Shown here: positions 42,023 to 49,661 of the stretch, one piece after another | How positions within the stretch are numbered: position 1 is the first letter of the stretch | Layout: each line of letters opens with the position of its first letter | From: Methanobacteriota archaeon | GTDB lineage: Archaea; Halobacteriota; Methanomicrobia; Methanomicrobiales; Methanoculleaceae | Assembly: GCA_016841955.1 (NCBI GenBank) | Contig: JAENYE010000002.1 | Span: forward strand, 189,344 to 253,343 | Direction: 5' to 3' | Length of the DNA: 64,000 nucleotides | Program-made: the position numbers and the translations under genes | Notes under the pieces: model-generated | What the model was told of the DNA's origin: nothing | What the model saw: only the letters and a program-made list of their open reading frames with translations | The model's database searches: none

Positions 42023-42057
42023 GCGGAGTTCGAGCACCGTTAGGTGCGAAGGTGCGA
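42023..42057 (+). repeat. Dispersed hairpin repeat, copy with GCACC/GGTGC stem
   Basis: GCGGAGTTCGA-GCACC-GTTA-GGTGC-GAAGGTGCGA; the loop matches that of the copy at 41560 while the stem matches that at 41515. Confidence 0.8.
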
Positions 42058-42105
42058 GAACCGGAGCGTGGCCGGGAGAGGGCTCCAACAAGGCCAAAAA
42101 AGAGG

Positions 42106-42966
42106 TTACTCTTCCTTCCAATTCTTTCCGGCAAACCGCCCCTTCACCTCGAGTCCGTCAGCAAACCAGACGGTGCGCTGGGGGAAGGGTATCTCGATGC
42201 CGTTCTCTTCGAGCGCCTGCTTGATCTTCCAGAGAAGGTCCGTCCGGACATCCCACCAGTTCCGTGCCGGCGCCCATATGTAGACGGTCAGGTTGACGCT
42301 GTTGTCACCGAGGTTATCGACGAAGACGGACGGTGCCGGGCTCTTCAGCGCGAAGGGATGGACCGCGATGACCTCCTTCGCGATCCGGATCGCCTCGTTC
42401 GCATCGTCCTGGTACCGGATGCCGATCTGGTACTCGAACCTCCGGGCTGCATTATGGACGTAGTTGGTGATGTTCGAGGTGAATACCGTCTCGTTCGGGA
42501 TCCTGACATAGATCCCGTCATACGTCTTGACGACGGTCGAGAGGACGCGGATATCCTCGACGCTGCCGCTGACGTCCCCGACGTTGATGTTGTCGCCGAT
42601 CTTGATCGGGTGCTCGAACATGAGGAAGAGGCCGGAGACCAGGTTGGAGACGACGCTCTGGCTCGCAAAACCGATGACGAGACCGGCGATCCCTCCGGCA
42701 ACCAGGAGGCCGGAGAGGTCGAATTCGAGCTGCGGGAGAGCGACGACGAACGCCCAGATTATGATGCCGTAATAGACCAGTTTCGCGAGCAGCTCGCGCT
42801 CGTTCTTGGGCAGCCGCTCCGTGAGGGCCCGTCGGACGTTTGTCGAGACGACCCGCGCGACTGCAACGCCGACCACGAGGATGACGACGAAATACATGAG
42901 GTTACCGGCGGTGATGTCACCGACGCCTATGGGGGTCTCCAGGATCTGGGTCACGTTGAACGTCAC
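42106..42966 (-). CDS. Small-conductance mechanosensitive channel (MscS family)
   Basis: 286 residues. Three helices (about 17-40, 60-85, 90-120), the last one the pore helix with Gly/Ala pattern LSGLLVAGGIAGLVIGFAS, followed by the MscS beta domain signature (FLMFEHPIKIGDNINVGDVS) and an alpha/beta cytoplasmic vestibule. It opens under membrane tension to release solutes after osmotic downshock. Start GTG 42966 overlaps the upstream DUF432 stop (GTGA). That DUF432-MscS pairing suggests the two proteins act together. Confidence 0.9.
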   Translation of the reverse strand: MTFNVTQILETPIGVGDITAGNLMYFVVILVVGVAVARVVSTNVRRALTERLPKNERELLAKLVYYGIIIWAFVVALPQLEFDLSGLLVAGGIAGLVIGFASQSVVSNLVSGLFLMFEHPIKIGDNINVGDVSGSVEDIRVLSTVVKTYDGIYVRIPNETVFTSNITNYVHNAARRFEYQIGIRYQDDANEAIRIAKEVIAVHPFALKSPAPSVFVDNLGDNSVNLTVYIWAPARNWWDVRTDLLWKIKQALEENGIEIPFPQRTVWFADGLEVKGRFAGKNWKEE

Positions 42967-43667
42967 GAGAATCCCCACTCCATCAGGTATCCCCGGTCGA
43001 TCACCGGGATCTTGCGCGCCACACACAGCTCGACGGACTTTACCATGCCGGGCCGGAGCGGGGCGTCGATGAAGTCCGTCTCCGCGAGGTTCGGGCTGAT
43101 GATCTTCATCGTGGCGGCGGTCGCCACGATATCGCCGTAATAAATCTTCATATCGGTGCTGTCAAAGACGACGCACGAGATCTCCACCCACCCGTGGGAC
43201 GTGTTATGGATGGAGAGTTCCATCACCCCCTCGCGGAGAGATTCGGGCGGAGGAACCTCAGTGTATATCTCGCTATGGTACCAGCGGGCGATGACACCAT
43301 TGGTCGGCGTTCCGTAGAGCGTATACTTCTGGGAGCCGAGACCAAAGATATCGAGCACCTCGATGTCTCTTGCCGCCTCCAGGAAGACGCCGATCTCGAC
43401 CGGAAACTTCAGGTAGACCGTCTGGGTGGCCCCGGGCTCAATGACCATGGGAGAGAACTCTATCTGGAGGAAATCCGTGATATCTTTCGGGAGGTTGACC
43501 GGTTCTACCGGGTTGATGACGATCTCGCCCGTCTTTGAGACCAGGATCCGCTCGAACGTCTGCCCTTCGCACCTCCGCCGGTAGGTCAGAAGACCGCCGT
43601 TTCGTTCGGCTTCGACCAGGATGTCGCCGTCTTCACGGTGGAAAGTGCCTTTGTAACGCCCGAACAT
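42963..43667 (-). CDS. DUF432 domain protein
   Basis: 234 residues. The DUF432 family is archaeal, of unknown function. The protein is beta-rich without a signal peptide (FGRYKGTFHREDGDILVEAE, IVINPVEPVNLPKDITDF, VYLKFPVEIGVFLEAARDIE). It precedes the MscS gene with a 4-base overlap, so it is co-translated with a tension-gated channel and may regulate it. A minus-strand TATA (AAGTTAATATTTG, 43690-43702) about 28 nt upstream implies a leaderless message. Confidence 0.87.
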   Translation of the reverse strand: MFGRYKGTFHREDGDILVEAERNGGLLTYRRRCEGQTFERILVSKTGEIVINPVEPVNLPKDITDFLQIEFSPMVIEPGATQTVYLKFPVEIGVFLEAARDIEVLDIFGLGSQKYTLYGTPTNGVIARWYHSEIYTEVPPPESLREGVMELSIHNTSHGWVEISCVVFDSTDMKIYYGDIVATAATMKIISPNLAETDFIDAPLRPGMVKSVELCVARKIPVIDRGYLMEWGFS

Positions 43668-43689
43668 TATCTATGATCTGCAAATACTC

Positions 43690-43702
43690 AAATATTAACT
43701 TA
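43690..43702 (-). promoter_or_regulatory. TATA box for the DUF432-MscS pair
   Basis: Minus-strand AAGTTAATATTTG, centred about 28 nt before the ATG at 43667. TTACTTCAA just beyond it (from 43701) recurs inverted as TTGAAGTAA at 43803. Confidence 0.5.
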
Positions 43703-43844
43703 CTTCAATAGCGTGAACTGCCGGCCGTCGCGTCCCGGCATCCGATCCGGGGAAACCATTTAAATCTATTTTTTATCCGGATACTCGTATTAACTGTGTT
43801 TGTTGAAGTAAACTCCGCTGCTCCAAAGGGGAGCGATCTGGGAA

Positions 43845-43860
43845 GGTATAAATAATAAAT
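43845..43860 (+). promoter_or_regulatory. TATA box for the PAS sensor gene
   Basis: GGTATAAATAATAAAT, predicted transcription start near 43878. Confidence 0.5.
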
Positions 43861-44066
43861 CCACTCGCCGGTATATTTTGCCGAAGATACATGGACATCC
43901 TTTTAAGCGACGGTCCCAGACACTTTTTCAGCGTGTCTGCCCCGGGCAGTAGTAAACGAGGGGCGCCGTACCTGCCGCCATGGAGGATTTAACAGGGCTA
44001 TACGGGAGAGGGGGCCTCTCGCGGCTTTGCGGGGACGAGCGTTGTTCCCGGGTGATGTGTGTGAAG

Positions 44067-45527
44067 ATGAACCATGAAAGAGTCAGGGAGTCCATGAATC
44101 GCAGCCAGATACCCGTGAGTATCTTCGATCATATCCAGCAACCGGCACTCGTCCTCGACTGCGAGGGGCGGGTGGTCATCTGGAACGACAGCATGGAACG
44201 GTACACCGGCGTTTCGGCAGAGGAGATCGTAGGAAAAGGCGACTACATCCATGGGAAAGCGTTGTTCGGCGAGATGTGTCCCACACTGGCGAACTGCATC
44301 CTGACTCACAGCGATGCCGGGAACGACCATTATCGTCTGCTGGCCCGTGAAGGCGAAGAGTTGCTCGCCGAGTCGCGCATCCCCCCGGCATCCGGCAGGG
44401 AGGTTGTCTGTATGGCTGCCCCTCTCTACGACACCACCGGCAGACAGATCGGTGCGGTTGAGACCATCCGGGATACTCCGGAAGAGAGAACGGTCGAAGA
44501 GTTTCGTGGGGCACCGGAGGAGCAGGTGCGGATCCTGGCGAGAACTCTTCCCGACATGATATTCACGCTCAACCGGGACGGCATCTTTACCCAATTCTAC
44601 TGGACCGGTGCCCGGAACCTGGGCGTAGACCCGGAAGGGGTCGTAGGCAAGGCACCCCACGTCCTGTTTCCGGCGGAAGAGGCCGATTTCCTGGTCGGGG
44701 CTGCGCACCGGGTCATCGAGGCAGGAGAGGTGATATCGGAGACCCGGTCGTTTCCGTGGCGCGGTGAGGCGCGGTCGTTCCAGGTCGCCATTCACCCCCT
44801 GCACAACACCTCCGGGAAGATCGTGGCCGCTACCGGCGTCTGCCGCGATATCACCAGGGATCTCCTCTGCGAACGGACCAGCCAGCTCTCCAGCCTCTAC
44901 CTCGACCTGCTCGGCACCGACATCTACAACACCAGCATGGTTGCGGCAACGATCATCGAGATGCTTCGGGAACGGCTCTCCGGTGAGGAGGCGGAACTCG
45001 CTCAACGGGTCAAAAACACGGTCGAGCAGGGGATCAACGTCATCAAAAACGTCGAACTATTAACTACGCTCAACAAACACCGTATCCGCCTGGAACCGAC
45101 CGATCTGGACAGCATCATTCGCAGCCAGATACAGCGGTACGCAGGCATCGATATCAGGTACGAGGGGGGAAGCCACACGGTCTGGGCAAACCCCCTCCTC
45201 GAACATATCGTATCCAACCTGATCAGCAACAGCATCAAGTTCGGCGGCATGAAAGTGCGGATCGAGATCTCCGTCATGGAGACCGCAGAGATCGTGACGC
45301 TCTCCGTCGCCGATACCGGCATCGGCATACCGGATCACTTAAAGCCCAACATCTTCGATCGCTTCAGCCGTGAGGGCAGCAAAACCGCATCCGGGAGCAG
45401 GGGGCTCGGGCTTCATATCGTCAAGACCCTCGTAAACCAGTACGGCGGGCGCGTCTGGGCGGCGGACCGGGTGCCCGGGAAACCGGAGGAAGGGGCGGCA
45501 ATAAAGGTGATCCTGCAGAAGTGTTAG
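44067..45527 (+). CDS. PAS-domain sensor histidine-kinase-like protein lacking the usual phospho-His
   Basis: 486 residues from ATG 44067, which has GGTGAT 10 nt before; an ATG at 43980 would add 29. Two PAS domains: about 12-140 (DHIQQPALVLDCEGRVVIWN) and about 160-280 (PDMIFTLNRDGIFTQFYW). The dimerisation helix reads LYLDLLGTDIYNTSM where relatives have GHDI, so the acceptor His is Thr. The ATPase domain is complete: N-box HIVSNLISNSIKFGG, DTGIGIP, FDRFSREG, GSRGLGLHIVK. No response regulator gene is adjacent. It is soluble; a haem or redox signal in PAS is possible. Confidence 0.88.
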   Translation: MNHERVRESMNRSQIPVSIFDHIQQPALVLDCEGRVVIWNDSMERYTGVSAEEIVGKGDYIHGKALFGEMCPTLANCILTHSDAGNDHYRLLAREGEELLAESRIPPASGREVVCMAAPLYDTTGRQIGAVETIRDTPEERTVEEFRGAPEEQVRILARTLPDMIFTLNRDGIFTQFYWTGARNLGVDPEGVVGKAPHVLFPAEEADFLVGAAHRVIEAGEVISETRSFPWRGEARSFQVAIHPLHNTSGKIVAATGVCRDITRDLLCERTSQLSSLYLDLLGTDIYNTSMVAATIIEMLRERLSGEEAELAQRVKNTVEQGINVIKNVELLTTLNKHRIRLEPTDLDSIIRSQIQRYAGIDIRYEGGSHTVWANPLLEHIVSNLISNSIKFGGMKVRIEISVMETAEIVTLSVADTGIGIPDHLKPNIFDRFSREGSKTASGSRGLGLHIVKTLVNQYGGRVWAADRVPGKPEEGAAIKVILQKC

Positions 45528-45555
45528 GCAGGCGATCCCGAACGCCCTGATTACT

Positions 45556-45569
45556 CAGATATATATCCC
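45556..45569 (+). promoter_or_regulatory. TATA box for the nusA-hisE pair
   Basis: CAGATATATATCCC about 50 nt before the ATG at 45617; predicted leader about 25 nt. Confidence 0.45.
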
Positions 45570-45616
45570 TCCAGCGACTATATCATACCGCATCATTCCC
45601 ATTGGGGACTGCTTCA

Positions 45617-46057
45617 ATGATACGAACCATATGCTTTAAAGAGCGACGATATATCGAAGAGTTGAGAATTCTTACCCGGGCGACCGCACTTGACTGCATC
45701 ATCGACGAGCGCTTCGACCGCATAGTATACCTCATAAAAGAAGGAGATATGGGCCTCGCTATCGGTCGGAAGGGAAACAATATCCGGAAGATGCAGCGGG
45801 TCCTCGGGAAACGTATCGAGATGGTCGAATATTCTCCCGAGATCGAGACGTTCACGAGAAACGTGTTCAAGCCGGCAGATGTCCTCGGTGCCGGGAAAGG
45901 AGACGACGGGAAGCTCATGGTATACATCAATAAGAACGATCTCGGCATCGCCATAGGGAAAGGCGGATGCACCATCGAGAAGGCACGGCTCCTCCTCTCC
46001 CGGTACTTCGATACCGAACTCGGCGAGGTGCTCGCGGGAGAAGATGCCCATGCGTGA
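45617..46057 (+). CDS. nusA: Archaeal NusA-like KH-domain protein
   Basis: 146 residues, the two-KH archaeal form. MIRTICFKERRYIEELRILT precedes the first KH domain (GDMGLAIGRKGNNIRKMQRV, about 44-63) and the second holds NKNDLGIAIGKGGCTIEKAR. It binds RNA and is thought to work in transcription elongation or termination. Archaeal nusA often sits among RNA polymerase or ribosomal genes; here it instead overlaps hisE. The start at 45617 with GGGGACT upstream is preferred over the ATG at 45602. Confidence 0.88.
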   Translation: MIRTICFKERRYIEELRILTRATALDCIIDERFDRIVYLIKEGDMGLAIGRKGNNIRKMQRVLGKRIEMVEYSPEIETFTRNVFKPADVLGAGKGDDGKLMVYINKNDLGIAIGKGGCTIEKARLLLSRYFDTELGEVLAGEDAHA

Positions 46058-46343
46058 CTGGAAAATCCTCGAAGAAGTCTGGCAGGTCATCCAGGACCGG
46101 GCGGAGCACCCGTCGGCCGAAAGTTACGTCAGCTCCGTCCTGACCCACCGGAAGGGGGTCGACAAATCCCTCGAAAAAGTCGGTGAAGAGGCGGTCGAGT
46201 TCATCCTGGCCGCCAAGAACCAGGTCCCGGAGAGGACGGCCTCCGAAGCGGCCGACCTCCTCTTCCACCTCCTGGTGGCACTCAAGGCATCAGGCACCGA
46301 TGTGGCGGACGTGCTCGACGAGCTCGCCGCACGCCGGAAGTAA
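46050..46343 (+). CDS. hisE: Phosphoribosyl-ATP pyrophosphatase
   Basis: 97 residues, the usual single-domain HisE. HRKGVDKSLEKVGEEAVEFI (about 33-52) carries the KxxEExxE-type metal motif, and EAADLLFHLLVAL the second metal pair (ExxD). It removes pyrophosphate from phosphoribosyl-ATP, step two of histidine synthesis. It overlaps nusA by 8 bases, so the two are coupled. ATG 46050 has GGGAGA 8 nt before; ATG 46044 is the alternative. No other his gene lies in the window. Confidence 0.93.
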   Translation: MRDWKILEEVWQVIQDRAEHPSAESYVSSVLTHRKGVDKSLEKVGEEAVEFILAAKNQVPERTASEAADLLFHLLVALKASGTDVADVLDELAARRK

Positions 46344-46379
46344 TTTTGTTCGGGGCGGCCCCGGTACCGGGCAGACCGC

Positions 46380-46826
46380 TCAAAGGTACTCCTTCAGGTC
46401 CACCATCCTCGGGAGATCGTCCTTTTTTACGGCCGCGGTCTCAACGACCGTATCCTCGATCATGATGGGAGCCCGGTAGCGCAGAGCGATGGCTATCCCG
46501 TCGCTCGGCCGGCAGTCCATGATCTCGGTGCGCGATCCCTGTCTGAGAAGGAGTTTGGCGTAAAAGACCCCCTCCTCCAGGGAATCGATGTGCAGGGCAT
46601 CGAGAACTATCTCAAAATTCCGAAAGAGTTCGACGATGAGGTCGTGGGTGATGGGGCGGGGAAGCATCTCACTGTTGAGCGCGTTGCTGATCGAGATCGC
46701 TTCCCAGAGCCCGACGTATATGGGTATCGTGCTGTCACCCCCGGCATCGAGGACGACGGTCGGCGCCGCTCCCATCTCGCTCACCGACATGAACACGCCC
46801 TGCACCCTGCAACTTTGAGCAGTCAT
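46380..46826 (-). CDS. DUF151 / bifunctional nuclease family protein
   Basis: 148 residues. Conserved features of the family: IPIYVGLWEAISISNALN (about 34-51), RPITHDLI, and the C-terminal CRPSDGIAIALRYRAPI. A plant and a Thermotoga member have nuclease activity, the basis of the name; the role in methanogens is unknown. Start at ATG 46826 has AGGTGATC upstream, preferred to 46841. It converges with hisE and is divergent from nothing close. Confidence 0.88.
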   Translation of the reverse strand: MTAQSCRVQGVFMSVSEMGAAPTVVLDAGGDSTIPIYVGLWEAISISNALNSEMLPRPITHDLIVELFRNFEIVLDALHIDSLEEGVFYAKLLLRQGSRTEIMDCRPSDGIAIALRYRAPIMIEDTVVETAAVKKDDLPRMVDLKEYL

Positions 46827-46872
46827 GTGATCACCTGACATGAGCCTTCTGGCGTTTAAACCTTGGGGTCAA

Positions 46873-47913
46873 TCACCGCTGTTTTTTGGCGCGGGCAAGG
46901 AACTCGCGCCGGACAATGACGAGACTCGAGAGCAGGCCGAGGAGGATGTTGAGATAGTAGAGGATCAGCCGCCAGAGGAGGACGAAGACGCCTACGATCG
47001 ACGACGGGATGAAGAGGCTGTAGAGCGACGTGGCGCTGAGTTCCGCAACGCCCGAGCCTCCCGGCGTGAGCGGGACCATCATGATGATGGCGATGACGAG
47101 CTGGACGACGAACGACTCGATGAAGTACGGCGGCTGCCCGAGGCCCACAAGAAGCAGCGATGCGATTGCAAACTCCGAGAACCAGAAGAGTCCCGTGAAG
47201 AGAAGGCCCCATACGAGGCCGCTCTTGCCGTGGTTCACGAACTTGACGAGACCCCTGTTGAAGTTGTCCACCTCCTGGTCGATCGAATCAAGCAGGTGCT
47301 CGATGCGCTTTAAGCGCCAGCGCCGGTCGATCCATCGCGACAGCCCTTTGAGGGCCCGTTTGAGGTAGTCCGGGTTCTTCACCGAGTAGATGAAGACCAG
47401 CACGAAGAGGGTGACGGAGATCCAGGCGGCGTACATCACGAGGCTTAAGCCGCTGAACCCCGAGGTGAGACTGCTCCAGTAGCTGCCGAGGAAGAGTATG
47501 GCGAAGGCCCCGGATGCCCCGAGAACGATCCCGTCGAGGATCCGCTCCATAATGACGACGGCGGTGGCGTCCCCGACCGGGACGCCCGCCCGGTAGAGTT
47601 CGTGGACCCGGACCGGCTCGCCGCCCGCCTGCGACGGGGTGACCGCCGCAACGAGCATGTTCGCCAGCACCAGGTTCAGGCAGTGCCTGAAACGAACCCG
47701 GTACCCGAGCGACCCCGACATTTTCTGGATACGGAGCGCCCAGAACCCGAGCGAGACGATGTGGAGGAGGACGGCGAGAACCAGGTAGAGCGGGTTTACG
47801 CGGCTGAGGTACTCAATCGTCATCTCATCGACGGTGAAGTACAGGACACCGGCCATAACGAGAGTGCTAAAACTGATCGAGACGAGCAGCCACTTCCACT
47901 GAGACCTCTTCAT
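46873..47913 (-). CDS. Flippase-like membrane protein (UPF0104/AglD-type)
   Basis: 346 residues with eight or so helices. The signature NLVLANMLVAAVTPSQAGGEPVRVHELYR (about 80-108; cited in part) and the C-terminal VPLTPGGSGVAELSATSLYS are those of the lysylphosphatidylglycerol-synthase-TM/UPF0104 family. Members are thought to move lipid-linked molecules; the archaeal AglD has a C-terminal relative. Substrate unknown. Located upstream of the DUF151 gene on the same strand, 46 bp apart, so probably one transcript. A minus-strand TATA (CGATATTTTATTAG) lies at 48035-48048. Confidence 0.87.
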   Translation of the reverse strand: MKRSQWKWLLVSISFSTLVMAGVLYFTVDEMTIEYLSRVNPLYLVLAVLLHIVSLGFWALRIQKMSGSLGYRVRFRHCLNLVLANMLVAAVTPSQAGGEPVRVHELYRAGVPVGDATAVVIMERILDGIVLGASGAFAILFLGSYWSSLTSGFSGLSLVMYAAWISVTLFVLVFIYSVKNPDYLKRALKGLSRWIDRRWRLKRIEHLLDSIDQEVDNFNRGLVKFVNHGKSGLVWGLLFTGLFWFSEFAIASLLLVGLGQPPYFIESFVVQLVIAIIMMVPLTPGGSGVAELSATSLYSLFIPSSIVGVFVLLWRLILYYLNILLGLLSSLVIVRREFLARAKKQR

Positions 47914-48034
47914 GCTCTACGCTCCCGGGCCCGGGGCCGGACTTCGCAGACCCGGCCCTCCCGCTCCAGATCGGTATCCGCAGATCTTTTGCGGATTTCG
48001 GGCAATCTCACGCGAAAAAATACCCGAAATTGGT

Positions 48035-48048
48035 CTAATAAAATATCG
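48035..48048 (-). promoter_or_regulatory. TATA box for the flippase-like gene
   Basis: Minus-strand CGATATTTTATTAG about 125 nt before the ATG at 47913; leader about 95 nt. Confidence 0.4.
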
Positions 48049-48148
48049 TGCAGCTACTATTTAACGATGATTTTATCGCAGGTTGATAGAACCCTGGATC
48101 CGCGGGAAAAGGGGCCGACGGGGCCGTGACGTGCTCCCGCGCAGGCCC

Positions 48149-48718
48149 CTACACGGTGAAGAGGCCTCGTTCGCCGGTTATCCTGAACAGGCCCGCCCGG
48201 ATACCGGCATCGAGCCAGGCATACCCGTAGCTGAACCGGGCGAGGGCGCCGGCACGGTCGCCGGCATCAAGGTGTTCTACGCCTTCCGCGTACCAGGAGT
48301 GCGCCGCCGAACGGAGCGACTCCGCCCCCGCATGGAGCGGGCTCGCCTCGTCCGGCCCCGTCTCGACCATGAGAAGAGCGGAATGGAGCATCCGCCGGTA
48401 GCGGCGGGTTTTCTCGTCGAGGTGGGCGCTCTGCGAGTCCGGTATGCACGCGTCCACCTGGTCCGGGGGGTGGGGGGCGAGCGGCTCGAGCAGCCCGAGC
48501 CGCGAGCCTGCGTCAAGCCAGCCGAGCCCGTAGGCAAACCCGGCAAGCGCGTTCACCGGATCGCCCGTCCGGAGAAACACAATCCCGTCGCTGTGGTACG
48601 CCGCAGCCATCTCGACCACCTCGTCGGCCACCCGGTAAAGGAGTGTCCCCTCCGGGACGGCGATCCGGGTCCGGGAAAGTGCCTCCAGAAAGAGGGCACC
48701 GTACTCCTCGAGGGTCAT
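48149..48718 (-). CDS. DUF357 protein with internal duplication
   Basis: 189 residues. Two halves repeat: [20 protein letters not shown]... with [14 protein letters not shown], and [20 protein letters not shown]... with [18 protein letters not shown]357 proteins are helical and of unknown function, usually a single repeat. The gene starts with an ATGA overlap on the stop of dphB, so it is probably translated together with it; a role near diphthamide formation or translation is only a guess from this place. Confidence 0.82.
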   Translation of the reverse strand: MTLEEYGALFLEALSRTRIAVPEGTLLYRVADEVVEMAAAYHSDGIVFLRTGDPVNALAGFAYGLGWLDAGSRLGLLEPLAPHPPDQVDACIPDSQSAHLDEKTRRYRRMLHSALLMVETGPDEASPLHAGAESLRSAAHSWYAEGVEHLDAGDRAGALARFSYGYAWLDAGIRAGLFRITGERGLFTV

Positions 48719-49467
48719 AGGCAGGCAAAGATCTCCAGGTACTCGCGTTCCATGGGGTGGAGTTCTGCCGGCACGACGAGGATATGGAGCGGGGGCCCGA
48801 AGTCGGTCTCTTTGAGCTTCGCGCCGTCCCCCGCGCGAACCACCGGGTGCTCCGACCCCGCCCGGGCGATGCCGACGTAGAGGGCGGGCGACTCGATGCC
48901 GCGCTTCTCCGCCATCTCCTCGAGGATAGCGATCGCTTCCGGGATGTGCATATAGCGATCCTTCTGGATATCGAGGTAGACGAGCGTATGCAGGTTGAGC
49001 GCGAGGTTTGCCGCAACCGTCTCGACGGGGGCCGTCGGGAACCATCCCCTCGCGGGGAACGGCACCGAACAGGACTTCCCGAACCGGTAGTTCTGCAGAC
49101 CCGAGAGGCCCGAGACCGCGCTCGAGATAGACGAGGCGTGGATGATGGACGTCTCGATCCCGGCGGCGGCGGCCCGCATGCGCAGGTCGGCGTGCGTCGT
49201 CGAGACCATGGGGTCTCCCCCGGTCAGGAACGCCACCCGGCCCCTCGCGGCACAATCGAGGATCTCACGGGGATCCTGTTCGACATCCTCTCGCGCGAGC
49301 ACCCGGATCTCCTTGCCGAAGAACGCCTCCATTCCGGGAACGTCCGTCCCCATCAGCCGCGACGTATACGACTCGAGAAAGACGGCATCGGCGTTTTTGA
49401 CGCATTCAAGGCCTTTGACCGATATATCCCCGAGGTCGTAGAGCCCCAGGCCCACGAACGTCAGCAT
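48715..49467 (-). CDS. dphB: Diphthine synthase
   Basis: 250 residues. [20 protein letters not shown] opens the fold of precorrin-methylase-like enzymes, [15 protein letters not shown] and [14 protein letters not shown] are conserved motifs of DphB. The enzyme methylates a His side chain precursor on elongation factor 2 toward diphthamide using SAM. It overlaps the DUF357 gene. No start signal other than the ATG at 49467 is needed since the family begins here. Confidence 0.95.
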   Translation of the reverse strand: MLTFVGLGLYDLGDISVKGLECVKNADAVFLESYTSRLMGTDVPGMEAFFGKEIRVLAREDVEQDPREILDCAARGRVAFLTGGDPMVSTTHADLRMRAAAAGIETSIIHASSISSAVSGLSGLQNYRFGKSCSVPFPARGWFPTAPVETVAANLALNLHTLVYLDIQKDRYMHIPEAIAILEEMAEKRGIESPALYVGIARAGSEHPVVRAGDGAKLKETDFGPPLHILVVPAELHPMEREYLEIFACL

Positions 49468-49661
49468 GGCCGGCTCACTCCCCGGGCAAACTCAAGGGTG
49501 GAGAGGCACGGCACCGGGGGCGTGGCGCAACCGGGGAACAATCGCAGAAGTTTCATCACCATCTCTCAACTGTCGGTGCTCCATCATCGTAGAAGTAACG
49601 GATCGGGGGAGTCGCCCGGCTGCGGATGCGGGCGGTACGGGAACTCCGTCCCGTCGATTAC

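Larger units (their letters stand above)
41452..42105. other. Repeat field without genes, 654 bp
   Basis: Contains at least six hairpin repeats of the dispersed family (see separate entries), two other long perfect hairpins (41714-41733 and 41818-41847), and a partial copy near 41911-41935. No open frame resembles a protein. It separates the convergent metallo-hydrolase and MscS genes. Confidence 0.8.
43668..44066. other. Divergent intergenic region, 399 bp
   Basis: Holds two promoters: one leftward (43690-43702) and one rightward (TATA at 43845-43860). An inverted pair TTACTTCAA/TTGAAGTAA is spaced about 95 bp. The rightward leader would be at least 100 nt. No other feature seen. Confidence 0.5.
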
